The position numbers and the translations under genes are program-made. Under the pieces are notes generated by a model. The model ran no database searches, was not told the origin of the DNA, and saw only the letters and a program-made list of their open reading frames with translations. From an uncultured Variovorax sp. (GTDB taxonomy: Bacteria; Pseudomonadota; Gammaproteobacteria; Burkholderiales; Burkholderiaceae_C), in the NCBI GenBank assembly GCA_903872875.1, contig CAIQMJ010000410.1, forward strand, positions 1-10,036: a stretch of 10,036 nucleotides of DNA, in the 5' to 3' direction. Below are positions 1-7,293 of the stretch, piece after piece; within the stretch, counting starts at the first letter, position 1, and each line of letters begins with the position of its first letter.

Positions 1-123
1 GCCACGCCGCCGGTGCTGCGCCGCGCGCCGCCGGCCCTCGGCCAGCACACCGACGAGGTACTGGCGGAGTGGGGCGTGGACGCGGCCCAGATCGCGGCGT
101 TGCGCGCGGCAGGGGTGCTCTGA
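1..123 (+). CDS. Probable CaiB/BaiF family III CoA-transferase, C-terminal end only
   Basis: Only the last 40 codons and the TGA stop (121-123) are in the window; the gene begins upstream. Frame 1 reads with a proline-rich stretch, then LGQHTDEVLAEWG and a final IAALRAAGVL. The 'P-x-LGQHT-DEVL' block followed by a short helix ending in 'I-x-x-LRAAGV' is typical of the C-terminus of family III CoA-transferases, which move CoA between carboxylic acids without a covalent glutamyl-anhydride pool. The catalytic Asp lies far upstream and cannot be checked. Its substrate is unknown. The stop overlaps the reading frame of the trehalase that follows, so the two may be cotranscribed although their metabolic roles look unrelated. 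Confidence 0.72.
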   Translation, partial: ATPPVLRRAPPALGQHTDEVLAEWGVDAAQIAALRAAGVL

Positions 124-1838
124 CGGCCTCTGCGCCATCCGCGCATCCGGCGCACGGCGGCTCATCGGGAGCCGGAGCGCCGGCCGATCGCGCACGCCAG
201 GCGTCGGCCGCGCCGGCGCCCGACGCGCTGACGCCGGCCGACCGCTACGCCGAGCTTTTCGTCGCGGTGCAATGGGCGCGCGTCTTTCCCGACAGCAAGA
301 CCTTCGTCGACTGCGCGCCGCGTGGCGAGCCGGCCGACATCCTGGCGGCCTATCGCGCAGCGCATTCGCAGCCGGGCTTCGATCTTGCCGCCTTCGTGCA
401 TGCACACTTCGACGTGCTGCAACCGCGGGCGAGCGACTACGTGTCGACGCCCGGCCAGCCGCTGCGCACCCACATCGACGAGCTCTGGCCGGTGCTGACG
501 CGCCAGCCGCTCGGCCATCCGCCGCGCGGCTCGCTGCTGCAGCTGCCGCATCCCTACGTGGTGCCCGGCGGGCGCTTTCGCGAGCTCTACTACTGGGATT
601 CGTACTTCACGATGCTGGGCCTGGCGGCCAGTGGCGAGCACGTCCTGCTGCGCGACATGCTGGGCAACTTCGCCCACCTGATCGACAGCTACGGCCACGT
701 GCCCAACGGCACGCGCACCTACTACATCGGCCGCTCGCAGCCACCGCTGTTCGCGTTCATGGTCGGGCTGGCGCAGGCGCTCGGCCAGGCGCGCGCGGCC
801 GACTTCCTGCCGCAGCTGCAGAAGGAACATGCCTGGTGGATGCGCGGCGCCGACGGGCTGCCGGCGGGCCAGGCCGACCGGCGCGTGGTGCGGCTCGCGG
901 ACGGCCGCCTGCTCAACCGCTACTGGGACGAACGCGCCGCGCCGCGCGAAGAGGCCTGGTGCGAGGACGTCGAAACGGCACGCGCCTCGGGCCGCGACGC
1001 GGCGGAGGTCTATCGCCATCTGCGCGCCGCGGCCGAATCGGGCTGGGACTTCAGCACGCGCTGGCTGGCAGAGCCGGTGGCTTGCGCAGCACCCGCGTGC
1101 ACGGTCGAACCCGGCGCACCGCGCGCAGCCGCGCCGGATTCGCTCGCCACCATCTGCACCACCGACATCGTGCCGGTCGACCTCAACGCCTTCCTCTACC
1201 GGCTGGAGACGACGATCGCCACGCTGTGCGCCGAGACCGGCGACGGCGCCGCCGCCGGCCGCTTCGAGGCGTTCGCGCATGCGCGCCGTGCGGCGCTGAA
1301 CGAGCGGCTGTGGGACCCGGCGCAAGGCGCGTACTTCGACTTCGACTGGCAGCGCGACGTGCGCCGCGGCGGCCTGACCGCAGCCTGCGTCGCGCCGCTG
1401 TTCGCCGGTCTGGCCGAACCCGCGCAGGCCGAGGCACTTGCCGCGACCGTGTCGCAGCGGCTGCTGGCGCCAGGCGGCCTGTCGACCACCGAATGCACCA
1501 GCGACCAGCAGTGGGACCTGCCCAACGGCTGGGCCGCGCTGCAATGGATGGCGATCCGCGGCTTTGCCGACTACGGCGAGGTCGCGCTGGCGCGGACCGT
1601 GTCGCGGCGCTGGCTCGCCACCGTGGCGGCGGTCTACGAACGCGAAGGCAAGCTGGTCGAGAAGTACGCGTTGCGGCATGCCGACGACGCGCATTCGGCC
1701 GGCGGCAGCGGCGGCGAATACCCGCTGCAGGACGGCTTCGGCTGGACCAACGGCGTCACGCGCGCGCTGCTCGACGCCGAGCCCGGCCACAGCGCGCACG
1801 GCTGCGTGGCGCATGCAGCCGTGCCGCAGCACCGCTGA
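69..1838 (+). CDS. treA: Trehalase (GH37, alpha,alpha-trehalase)
   Basis: Hydrolyses trehalose to two glucose molecules with inversion. Numbered from the GTG at 69 (589 aa), the GH37 core starts near residue 55 (LTPADRYAELF). Trehalase signature 1, PGGRFRELYYWDSY, is at 166-179 and signature 2, QWDLPNGWA, at 481-489. The glycine-rich GGSGGEY is at 545-551. The catalytic acid matches Asp327 in GWDFSTRW (E. coli TreA Asp312) and the base matches Glu531 in LVEKY (TreA Glu496), so the enzyme looks active. An Ala/Pro/Cys-rich insertion of about 20 residues lies between RWLAEP and TTDIVPVDLN. The N-terminal 50 residues are Ala/Pro/Gly/Arg-rich with no hydrophobic signal core, so a cytoplasmic, TreF-like location is possible. 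GTG 69 is the only standard start that keeps the core, but it overlaps the upstream gene by 55 bp; a CTG at 120 overlapping the upstream TGA is an alternative. Confidence 0.93.
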   Translation: MGRGRGPDRGVARGRGALTASAPSAHPAHGGSSGAGAPADRARQASAAPAPDALTPADRYAELFVAVQWARVFPDSKTFVDCAPRGEPADILAAYRAAHSQPGFDLAAFVHAHFDVLQPRASDYVSTPGQPLRTHIDELWPVLTRQPLGHPPRGSLLQLPHPYVVPGGRFRELYYWDSYFTMLGLAASGEHVLLRDMLGNFAHLIDSYGHVPNGTRTYYIGRSQPPLFAFMVGLAQALGQARAADFLPQLQKEHAWWMRGADGLPAGQADRRVVRLADGRLLNRYWDERAAPREEAWCEDVETARASGRDAAEVYRHLRAAAESGWDFSTRWLAEPVACAAPACTVEPGAPRAAAPDSLATICTTDIVPVDLNAFLYRLETTIATLCAETGDGAAAGRFEAFAHARRAALNERLWDPAQGAYFDFDWQRDVRRGGLTAACVAPLFAGLAEPAQAEALAATVSQRLLAPGGLSTTECTSDQQWDLPNGWAALQWMAIRGFADYGEVALARTVSRRWLATVAAVYEREGKLVEKYALRHADDAHSAGGSGGEYPLQDGFGWTNGVTRALLDAEPGHSAHGCVAHAAVPQHR

Positions 1839-1877
1839 AGCGGGTGCTGCGCGTTCAGCCCGTTCAGCGCGGTTTTT
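1831..1877 (+). terminator. Intrinsic terminator of the trehalase, shared with the convergent gene end
   Basis: ACCGC (1831-1835) can pair with GCGGT (1869-1873), TGAA (1836-1839) with TTCA (1863-1866), and CGGG (1841-1844) with CCCG (1859-1862). The loop is 14 nt, with a bulged G at 1840 and a 2-nt bulge at 1867-1868. The stem runs directly into a T tract (1873-1877). An alternative register pairs CGCTGAA (1833-1839) with TTCAGCG (1863-1869). This is a good Rho-independent terminator for rightward transcription. Leftward there is no T tract after the hairpin, so it is probably not an efficient terminator for the opposing operon. Confidence 0.7.
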
Positions 1878-2352
1878 CGAAGCCGCCGTCGATCCATGCG
1901 GTCGCGCTGGCCTGGCTCAGCTTGAAGGTCGGCGCCACGCGCACTTCGCCGAGCAGCTCGCCCAGTGGATCGTGCGCGCTCAGGGTCGCATAGGGCTGGT
2001 CTTCGTCGGGCACGATGGAGAGCGACACGCGCACGCGGCCCGCGTCGGTGTCGACGTTCAGGCTCTTGTTGAGTTGCGCGTGCAGTTGCTGCTCGTGGCG
2101 GCGCAGCACCTCGTTGGCGGTCTTCACCAGCGTGTGGAAGGCGGGTGTGTCGAGCGGCTTCGGGTTCTTCTTGTCACGGCCCATGGTCCAGGGCCCGACC
2201 AGCGCGGGTTCGGCGTCGCCATGTCGCGTCATCGCCACGGCCCAGCCGTCGTCTTCCTCGTTCTTGATCACGCGGGCGGTCCAGGTGTCGTCGCGCCAGA
2301 GGCGGGGTTCCTGGACCGGGGTGGACTCGCTGTCCTGGCTCTCGTCGGTCAT
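1864..2352 (-). CDS. Conserved hypothetical protein, acidic N-terminus
   Basis: This 162-aa soluble protein belongs to no family I can name. I have the impression of similar uncharacterised proteins in Comamonadaceae, but cannot confirm it. The first 16 residues are acidic and Ser/Thr/Gln-rich, probably disordered. A mixed alpha/beta-looking body follows, with W19 and W24, a DDGWAVAM strand, a helical segment (roughly residues 70-98, with RRHEQQLHAQLNK) and a beta-rich C-terminal part ending WIDGGFEKPR. There is no signal peptide, no membrane segment and no cysteine. It starts at ATG 2352 with only a weak purine-rich stretch upstream. It is the third gene of the leftward operon, 46 bp after the CopD-like gene, and its stop lies inside the hairpin shared with the trehalase. 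Confidence 0.8.
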   Translation of the reverse strand: MTDESQDSESTPVQEPRLWRDDTWTARVIKNEEDDGWAVAMTRHGDAEPALVGPWTMGRDKKNPKPLDTPAFHTLVKTANEVLRRHEQQLHAQLNKSLNVDTDAGRVRVSLSIVPDEDQPYATLSAHDPLGELLGEVRVAPTFKLSQASATAWIDGGFEKPR

Positions 2353-2398
2353 CTCGGTTCTTGCGGCAAACCGTCGAGCTTAGAGCATGTGCGGTGCG

Positions 2399-2872
2399 TC
2401 AGAACGCGCGGCCCAGGATGGCCAGCGCGAACACCCCCACGCCGAGCACCAGGTTCACGCTCACCAGCCGGCGAATGGTGTTCAGCTGCGCCGCGGCAAC
2501 CGGCCAGACGGCTTCGGCGACGGCGCGCCGCAGCCGGCGAAATGGTGCGAAGCGGATGTGCAGGAACAGCGCCATCATCAGCAGCCCGATCGCGAACATG
2601 CCGTGCACGCGCCAGTGGATGTGTGCAAAGCCGCCGCTCAGGCCGATCAGCGCGAGGCCGCTGAGCAGCGCGACGGCAACCGCGATCGACACGCCAGTGA
2701 AGAAGCGCGACAGCGCCGCCGCCATGAAGGGCAGGCGCTGCGGCGGCTGCAGCGTGGCGACGGCCGCCGGCCGCACCGCGAGGTGCATCACCGCCATGCC
2801 GCCGACCCAGAAGGCGACGGCCAGCACGTGCAGGAAGAGAAGGAAAACGGGGAGCGTGGGGTTGGTAGTCAT
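2399..2872 (-). CDS. CopD-like four-helix integral membrane protein
   Basis: A 157-aa hydrophobic protein with four predicted transmembrane helices at about 8-30, 57-80, 88-107 and 136-155. Helix 1 carries LHVLAVAFWVGGMAVMH, the pattern seen in the CopD / HemJ-like membrane superfamily, and an Arg-Pro follows it. His15, His30, His84, His86, His90 and His105 cluster in or near the membrane, so metal or haem binding is conceivable but not shown. There is no CopC or copper-resistance partner nearby, so a role in copper uptake should not be assumed. The ATG at 2872 overlaps the stop of the DUF1127 gene by four bases (ATGA) and no good Shine-Dalgarno is visible, which suggests translational coupling. 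Short loops and the 157-aa length fit small uncharacterised CopD-family proteins. Confidence 0.78.
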   Translation of the reverse strand: MTTNPTLPVFLLFLHVLAVAFWVGGMAVMHLAVRPAAVATLQPPQRLPFMAAALSRFFTGVSIAVAVALLSGLALIGLSGGFAHIHWRVHGMFAIGLLMMALFLHIRFAPFRRLRRAVAEAVWPVAAAQLNTIRRLVSVNLVLGVGVFALAILGRAF

Positions 2873-3147
2873 GCCCGAGCGTAGACCACGGCGCCCGGCG
2901 GGCGTCGCGCACGCGGTGCCGGCCTGCCGTCAGCGCCACGGCGGACGCCCGGTGCGGGTCGTCGCAACCACTCCTGCACTTCGCTGCGGCCGAGTCCCAG
3001 GTCCTTGAGTTCGTGGTCGCTCATGCCGCGGATCTCGAAACGCTGGTGCGCGTGAAGGCGCGTCGCGGCCAGGCGCGCGGCCATGCGACGAAGCGCGCTG
3101 CCTAACGTGGCGCGTGTGGAGAACGAGAAGCGGGAGAAGAAGGACAT
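2869..3147 (-). CDS. DUF1127 (YjiS-like) small basic protein
   Basis: A 92-aa Arg-rich protein. Residues 37-63 (RFEIRGMSDHELKDLGLGRSEVQEWLRR) match the DUF1127 core, where an amphipathic helix is followed by 'M-S-D-x-x-L-x-D-[IL]-G-[LI]-x-R-x-[ED]'. Members are short and usually of unknown function; some alphaproteobacterial ones are implicated in phosphate and RNA metabolism or stress response, but that cannot be transferred here. The N-terminus (SFFSRFSFSTRA) and the 29-residue Arg/Pro/Ala-rich tail after the core lie outside the family block. The ATG at 3147 has a GGAG Shine-Dalgarno 6 nt upstream (complement of 3154-3157). It is the first gene of the leftward operon and is divergent from the LysR gene, so it probably shares that gene's control region. 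Confidence 0.85.
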   Translation of the reverse strand: MSFFSRFSFSTRATLGSALRRMAARLAATRLHAHQRFEIRGMSDHELKDLGLGRSEVQEWLRRPAPGVRRGADGRPAPRARRPPGAVVYARA

Positions 3148-3180
3148 GATGGACTCCGGTCAGGGGAGCGCCATCTTCGG

Positions 3181-3197
3181 ACGATGCATTCCATCGT
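3181..3197. repeat. Inverted repeat ACGATG-N5-CATCGT, candidate operator
   Basis: A perfect 6-5-6 dyad centred at 3189, 42 bp upstream of the DUF1127 start codon. The arms differ from those of the dyad at 3224-3238, but the spacing (5 nt) is the same and the centres are 42 bp apart, about four helical turns. It could be a second binding site for the LysR protein or a site for another factor. Confidence 0.4.
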
Positions 3198-3223
3198 GGA
3201 AGTTGAGATTTCTGAGGCTTTCC

Positions 3224-3238
3224 ATCAGCATCCCTGAT
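3224..3238. promoter_or_regulatory. LysR-type T-N11-A box (ATCAG-N5-CTGAT)
   Basis: A perfect 5-5-5 inverted repeat. T3225 and A3237 are separated by exactly 11 bases inside the interrupted dyad, which is the classical recognition pattern of LysR-type regulators. It is centred 35 bp before the lysR ATG, where binding would permit autoregulation and possibly control of the divergent operon. Binding is inferred from pattern and position only. Confidence 0.55.
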
Positions 3239-3265
3239 ATCTCGATCTCGCTGCCAATTCCGCCC

Positions 3266-4156
3266 ATGCGCCATCTCAACCTCGACCAGCTGCGCACGCT
3301 GGTGTCCATCGCCGACCTCGGCACCTTCTCGGCGGCCGCGCAGGCGCTGCACCTGGCGCAGCCCACGGTGAGCCTGCACGTGAGCGAGCTCGAGTCGCGG
3401 CTCGGCACCACGCTGGTGGTGCGCGGCAGCCGCAGCGTGACGCCGACCGCAGCCGGCGCGGCGCTGGTCGAACGCGCACGCCGGCTGCTGCGCGACGCCG
3501 ACGAGGCGATCGATGCGGTCCGGCGCCAGAGCGAGGGCCGGCTGGGCCGCGTGCGCGTCGGCACCTCCACCGGCGTCGTGATCGACCTGCTGCCGCAGGT
3601 GCTCGAGGCGCTGCAGGCGTCGCATCCGGGCATCGACGTCGAGGTCTGCATCCTCGGCTCGGCCGAGGCGATGTCGCGGCTGGCGCTCGGCACGCTCGAC
3701 ATCGGCCTGGTCGCAATGCCGCAGCCGCCGGTGCGCGACCTGGTCGTCACGGCCTGGCGCAGCCAGCCGATGATGGTCTTCGTGCCTGCGCGCTGGGATA
3801 CGCCGAAGCGCGCCACGCCCCAGTGGCTGGCCGCGCAGCCATTGATCTTCAACGACGCGACCACGCACATGTACCGGCTCACGATGGAGTGGTTCGCCAG
3901 CGCCGGCTTCGCGCCGCGCGCACGCATCGAGCTCAACTACGACGCCGCCATCCGCAGCCTGGTCGCGGCGGGCTACGGTGCGGCGCTGCTGCCGATGCAG
4001 GCGGCCGCCGACCAGGCGCTGGGCGACCGCGTCAGGCTGCTGCCGCCGAGCCCGCGCCTGACGCGCCGGCTCGGCATCGCGCACCGGGCACGCGGCACGC
4101 TCGATGGCGCGACGGCAAGCGTGATCGACACCTTGATGCAGTTTCGGCAAGCCTGA
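3266..4156 (+). CDS. LysR-type transcriptional regulator
   Basis: A 296-aa protein of normal LysR length. Residues 1-60 form the winged HTH: LNLDQLRTLVSIADLGTFSAAA, then QALHLAQPTVSLHVSELESRLGTTLVVR, then TPTAAGAALVERA. A linker helix follows, and an effector-binding domain of the substrate-binding fold covers about 90-290, with LGTLDIGLVAMP and LVAAGYGAALLP as typical blocks. It probably activates or represses a catabolic operon in response to a small molecule; the ligand is unknown. ATG 3266 was chosen because MRHLNLDQLRTL is the canonical LysR start. The frame stays open upstream and an ATGATG at 3146 has a better Shine-Dalgarno (AAGGA, 3140-3144), but that would add 40 residues foreign to the family and run over the putative operators. 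It is divergent from the DUF1127 operon and lies 190 bp before the acyl-CoA ligase, its most likely target on the same strand. Confidence 0.93.
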   Translation: MRHLNLDQLRTLVSIADLGTFSAAAQALHLAQPTVSLHVSELESRLGTTLVVRGSRSVTPTAAGAALVERARRLLRDADEAIDAVRRQSEGRLGRVRVGTSTGVVIDLLPQVLEALQASHPGIDVEVCILGSAEAMSRLALGTLDIGLVAMPQPPVRDLVVTAWRSQPMMVFVPARWDTPKRATPQWLAAQPLIFNDATTHMYRLTMEWFASAGFAPRARIELNYDAAIRSLVAAGYGAALLPMQAAADQALGDRVRLLPPSPRLTRRLGIAHRARGTLDGATASVIDTLMQFRQA

Positions 4157-4165
4157 AAGAGCGCC

Positions 4166-4185
4166 CGCCGACGATTCGATCGGCG
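4166..4185. repeat. Palindrome CGCCGA-N8-TCGGCG, operator or weak hairpin
   Basis: A perfect 6-bp inverted repeat with an 8-nt spacer, ten bases after the lysR stop. No T tract follows, so it is not a convincing Rho-independent terminator. It lies about 45-50 bp upstream of the putative -35 at 4223 and so could also be a binding site for a regulator of the ligase operon. Confidence 0.3.
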
Positions 4186-4222
4186 CGCCGCCGCCCTCGG
4201 GTTTCCCCCCGGTCCCGCGTCG

Positions 4223-4251
4223 TTGTTGCCTCGAATCAAAGCTGCTAGCAT
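4223..4251 (+). promoter_or_regulatory. Putative sigma-70 promoter of the catabolic operon
   Basis: TTGTTG (4223-4228) and TAGCAT (4246-4251) are separated by 17 bp and resemble the sigma-70 consensus (3/6 and 4/6 matches, with TTG and TA..AT retained). They lie in a locally AT-richer stretch just upstream of the ligase. Transcription would start near 4258 and leave a leader of about 90 nt. A weak -35 would fit dependence on an activator such as the adjacent LysR protein. Confidence 0.45.
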
Positions 4252-4262
4252 CAACTTACTTA

Positions 4263-4310
4263 CCGGCCGACATGTAAAAAACACAGCCCCGAAACAGGGG
4301 CAGGGGCCGG
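4263..4310 (+). other. Structured 5' leader with nested helices
   Basis: An outer helix CCGGCC (4263-4268) / GGCCGG (4305-4310) encloses an inner hairpin GCCCC (4286-4290), loop GAAACA, GGGGC (4297-4301). The left internal loop contains an A6 run and an ATG-TAA start-stop pair (4272-4277); the right junction is only 3 nt. It lies between the putative promoter and the ligase Shine-Dalgarno. I do not recognise a known riboswitch class. It could stabilise or regulate the message, or be chance pairing in GC-rich DNA. Confidence 0.35.
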
Positions 4311-4346
4311 CAACCAGACGATCTTTGAAAGACGTGAGAGGACGAC

Positions 4347-5999
<1,653 letters not shown>

Positions 6000-6069
6000 C
6001 GCCCCGGCCCAACCGCGCCGGCGCTGCGGCGGAGTTTCGTGACAGCGACACCCACAACAGGAGACACGC

Positions 6070-7293
6070 ATGCAAAGCCCATTCAGGATCAGCCCGGTCG
6101 CCGTCTGCGCGGCCCTTCTTCTCGTCTGCGGCGCGGCCAGCGCGCAGGTGAGCGACGACGTCGTGCGCATCGGCGTCATGGCCGACCAGACCGGTCCGTA
6201 TTCCGGCAACGGCGGGCCCGGCTCGTCGCTGGCCGTGAAGATGGCCGTCGAGGACTTCGGCGGCAAGGTGCTCGGCAAGCCGGTCGAGGTGATGGTTGCC
6301 GATGACCAGAACAAGCCCGACGTCGGCCTCAACATCGCACGCAAGTGGCTCGACACCGAGAAGGTCGACACCGTCGTCGGCGGTTCCGCGTCGTCGATCG
6401 CGCTGGGCGTGTCGACGCTGATGAAGGAGCGCAAGAAGCCCTACCTGATCGCCGGCACCGTGAGCGCCGAGCTGACCAACAAGTCCTGCTCGCCGATGAA
6501 CTTCCAGTTCCTCACCGACACCTACGCGCTGCCGCGTGCGGGCGTGCAGAGCCTGATGAAGCAGGGCGTGAAGAGCTTCTACTTCATCACCGTCGACTAC
6601 GCCTTCGGCCAGGCCTACCAGGACGACGCGACCAAGTTCATCAATGCCGCGGGCGGCAAGGTGGTCGGCTCGGTCAAGCATCCGCTGGGCGCGACCGACT
6701 TCTCGTCGTACCTGCTGCAGGCGCAGTCCAGCGGCGCGCAGGCGATCGTGATCCTGAACGCGGGCCTCGACCTGTCGAATGCGCTGAAGCAGGCGGCCGA
6801 ATACAAGATCACGCGCGGCGGCCAGGTGGTGTCGGTGTTCGGCATGACCATCAACAGCGTGGCCGCGATGGGCCTCGACGTGGCGCAGGGCCTGCAGCTG
6901 ACGGTGCCGTTCTACTGGGACCGCGACGAGCCGTCGCGCGACTGGTCGAAGCGCTTCATGGCCCGCAACAAGGGTGTCGTGCCGACCTACATCCATGCCG
7001 GGGCCTACAGCGCGGCCATGCACTACCTGAATGCCGTGAAGGCGGCCGGCACCGATGACGGCGCGACCGTCGCGGCCAAGATGAAGGAAATGCCGATCAA
7101 CGACTTCTTCTCGAAGGACGTGAAGGTGCGCGAGGACGGCCAGGCGCTGCGCCCGGTGTACGCGGTCCAGGTCAAGAAGCCGTCGGAGTCGAAGGCGCCG
7201 AACGACTACTACACCGTACGCGCCGAGATCCCGCCCGAGCAGACCTGGCGTCCGCTGAGCGAAAGCGCCTGCGACTACATCAAGGCCAAGTGA
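6070..7293 (+). CDS. ABC transporter periplasmic solute-binding protein (Peripla_BP_6, LivK-like)
   Basis: A 407-aa branched-chain-amino-acid-type binding protein (type I periplasmic fold). A type I signal peptide covers residues 1-25, with a basic start, an AVCAALLLVC core and an AxA-type ASA|QV cleavage site; the mature protein begins QVSDDVVRIGVMADQTGPYSGNGGPGS. The segment VADDQNKPDVGLNIARKWLDTEKVDTVVGGSASSIALGV is typical of the family. Cys140 (NKSC) and Cys401 (SACDYIKAK) could form a disulfide. In Burkholderiales many such proteins bind aromatic or other carboxylic acids rather than amino acids, so the ligand may be the substrate of this operon. AGGAG (6059-6063) lies 6 nt before ATG 6070. 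The stop overlaps the next start (GTGA). No permease or ATPase gene is in the window; they may lie downstream, elsewhere, or be shared. Confidence 0.93.
   Translation: MQSPFRISPVAVCAALLLVCGAASAQVSDDVVRIGVMADQTGPYSGNGGPGSSLAVKMAVEDFGGKVLGKPVEVMVADDQNKPDVGLNIARKWLDTEKVDTVVGGSASSIALGVSTLMKERKKPYLIAGTVSAELTNKSCSPMNFQFLTDTYALPRAGVQSLMKQGVKSFYFITVDYAFGQAYQDDATKFINAAGGKVVGSVKHPLGATDFSSYLLQAQSSGAQAIVILNAGLDLSNALKQAAEYKITRGGQVVSVFGMTINSVAAMGLDVAQGLQLTVPFYWDRDEPSRDWSKRFMARNKGVVPTYIHAGAYSAAMHYLNAVKAAGTDDGATVAAKMKEMPINDFFSKDVKVREDGQALRPVYAVQVKKPSESKAPNDYYTVRAEIPPEQTWRPLSESACDYIKAK

Larger units (their letters stand above)
3148..3265. promoter_or_regulatory. Divergent control region between the DUF1127 operon and lysR
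   Basis: This 118-bp gap separates two divergent genes and is markedly less GC-rich than its surroundings. It must hold the lysR promoter and probably the promoter of the leftward operon, but I cannot assign convincing -35/-10 pairs. It contains two inverted repeats (listed separately) and a direct repeat TTCCATC at 3189-3195 and 3220-3226. No Shine-Dalgarno precedes the lysR ATG at 3266. Confidence 0.6.

Noticed and set aside
162..1832. A 556-codon open frame on the minus strand across the trehalase
   Set aside because: It is exactly antisense to a well-conserved trehalase, is Arg/Ala/Gly/Val-rich and shows no domain. It is a by-product of the high GC content.
3146..3265. An earlier LysR start at ATGATG 3146 with a good Shine-Dalgarno
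   Set aside because: The added 40 residues are not part of the LysR fold, overlap the divergent promoter region, and the purine run is explained as coding sequence of the DUF1127 gene on the other strand.
4286..4301. GCCCC-GAAACA-GGGGC hairpin as a terminator after lysR
   Set aside because: No T tract follows; the next bases are A/G/C-rich. It lies downstream of the putative promoter, so it is better viewed as part of the leader.
6015..6024. Perfect 10-bp palindrome GCGCCGGCGC between the ligase and the binding-protein gene
   Set aside because: It is short and made only of G and C in very GC-rich DNA, with no T tract; it is expected by chance and not a convincing site.
6118..6132. Lipobox-like LLVC in the signal peptide of the binding protein
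   Set aside because: Val at the -1 position is a poor lipoprotein signal, and a clean type I ASA|QV site follows five residues later.
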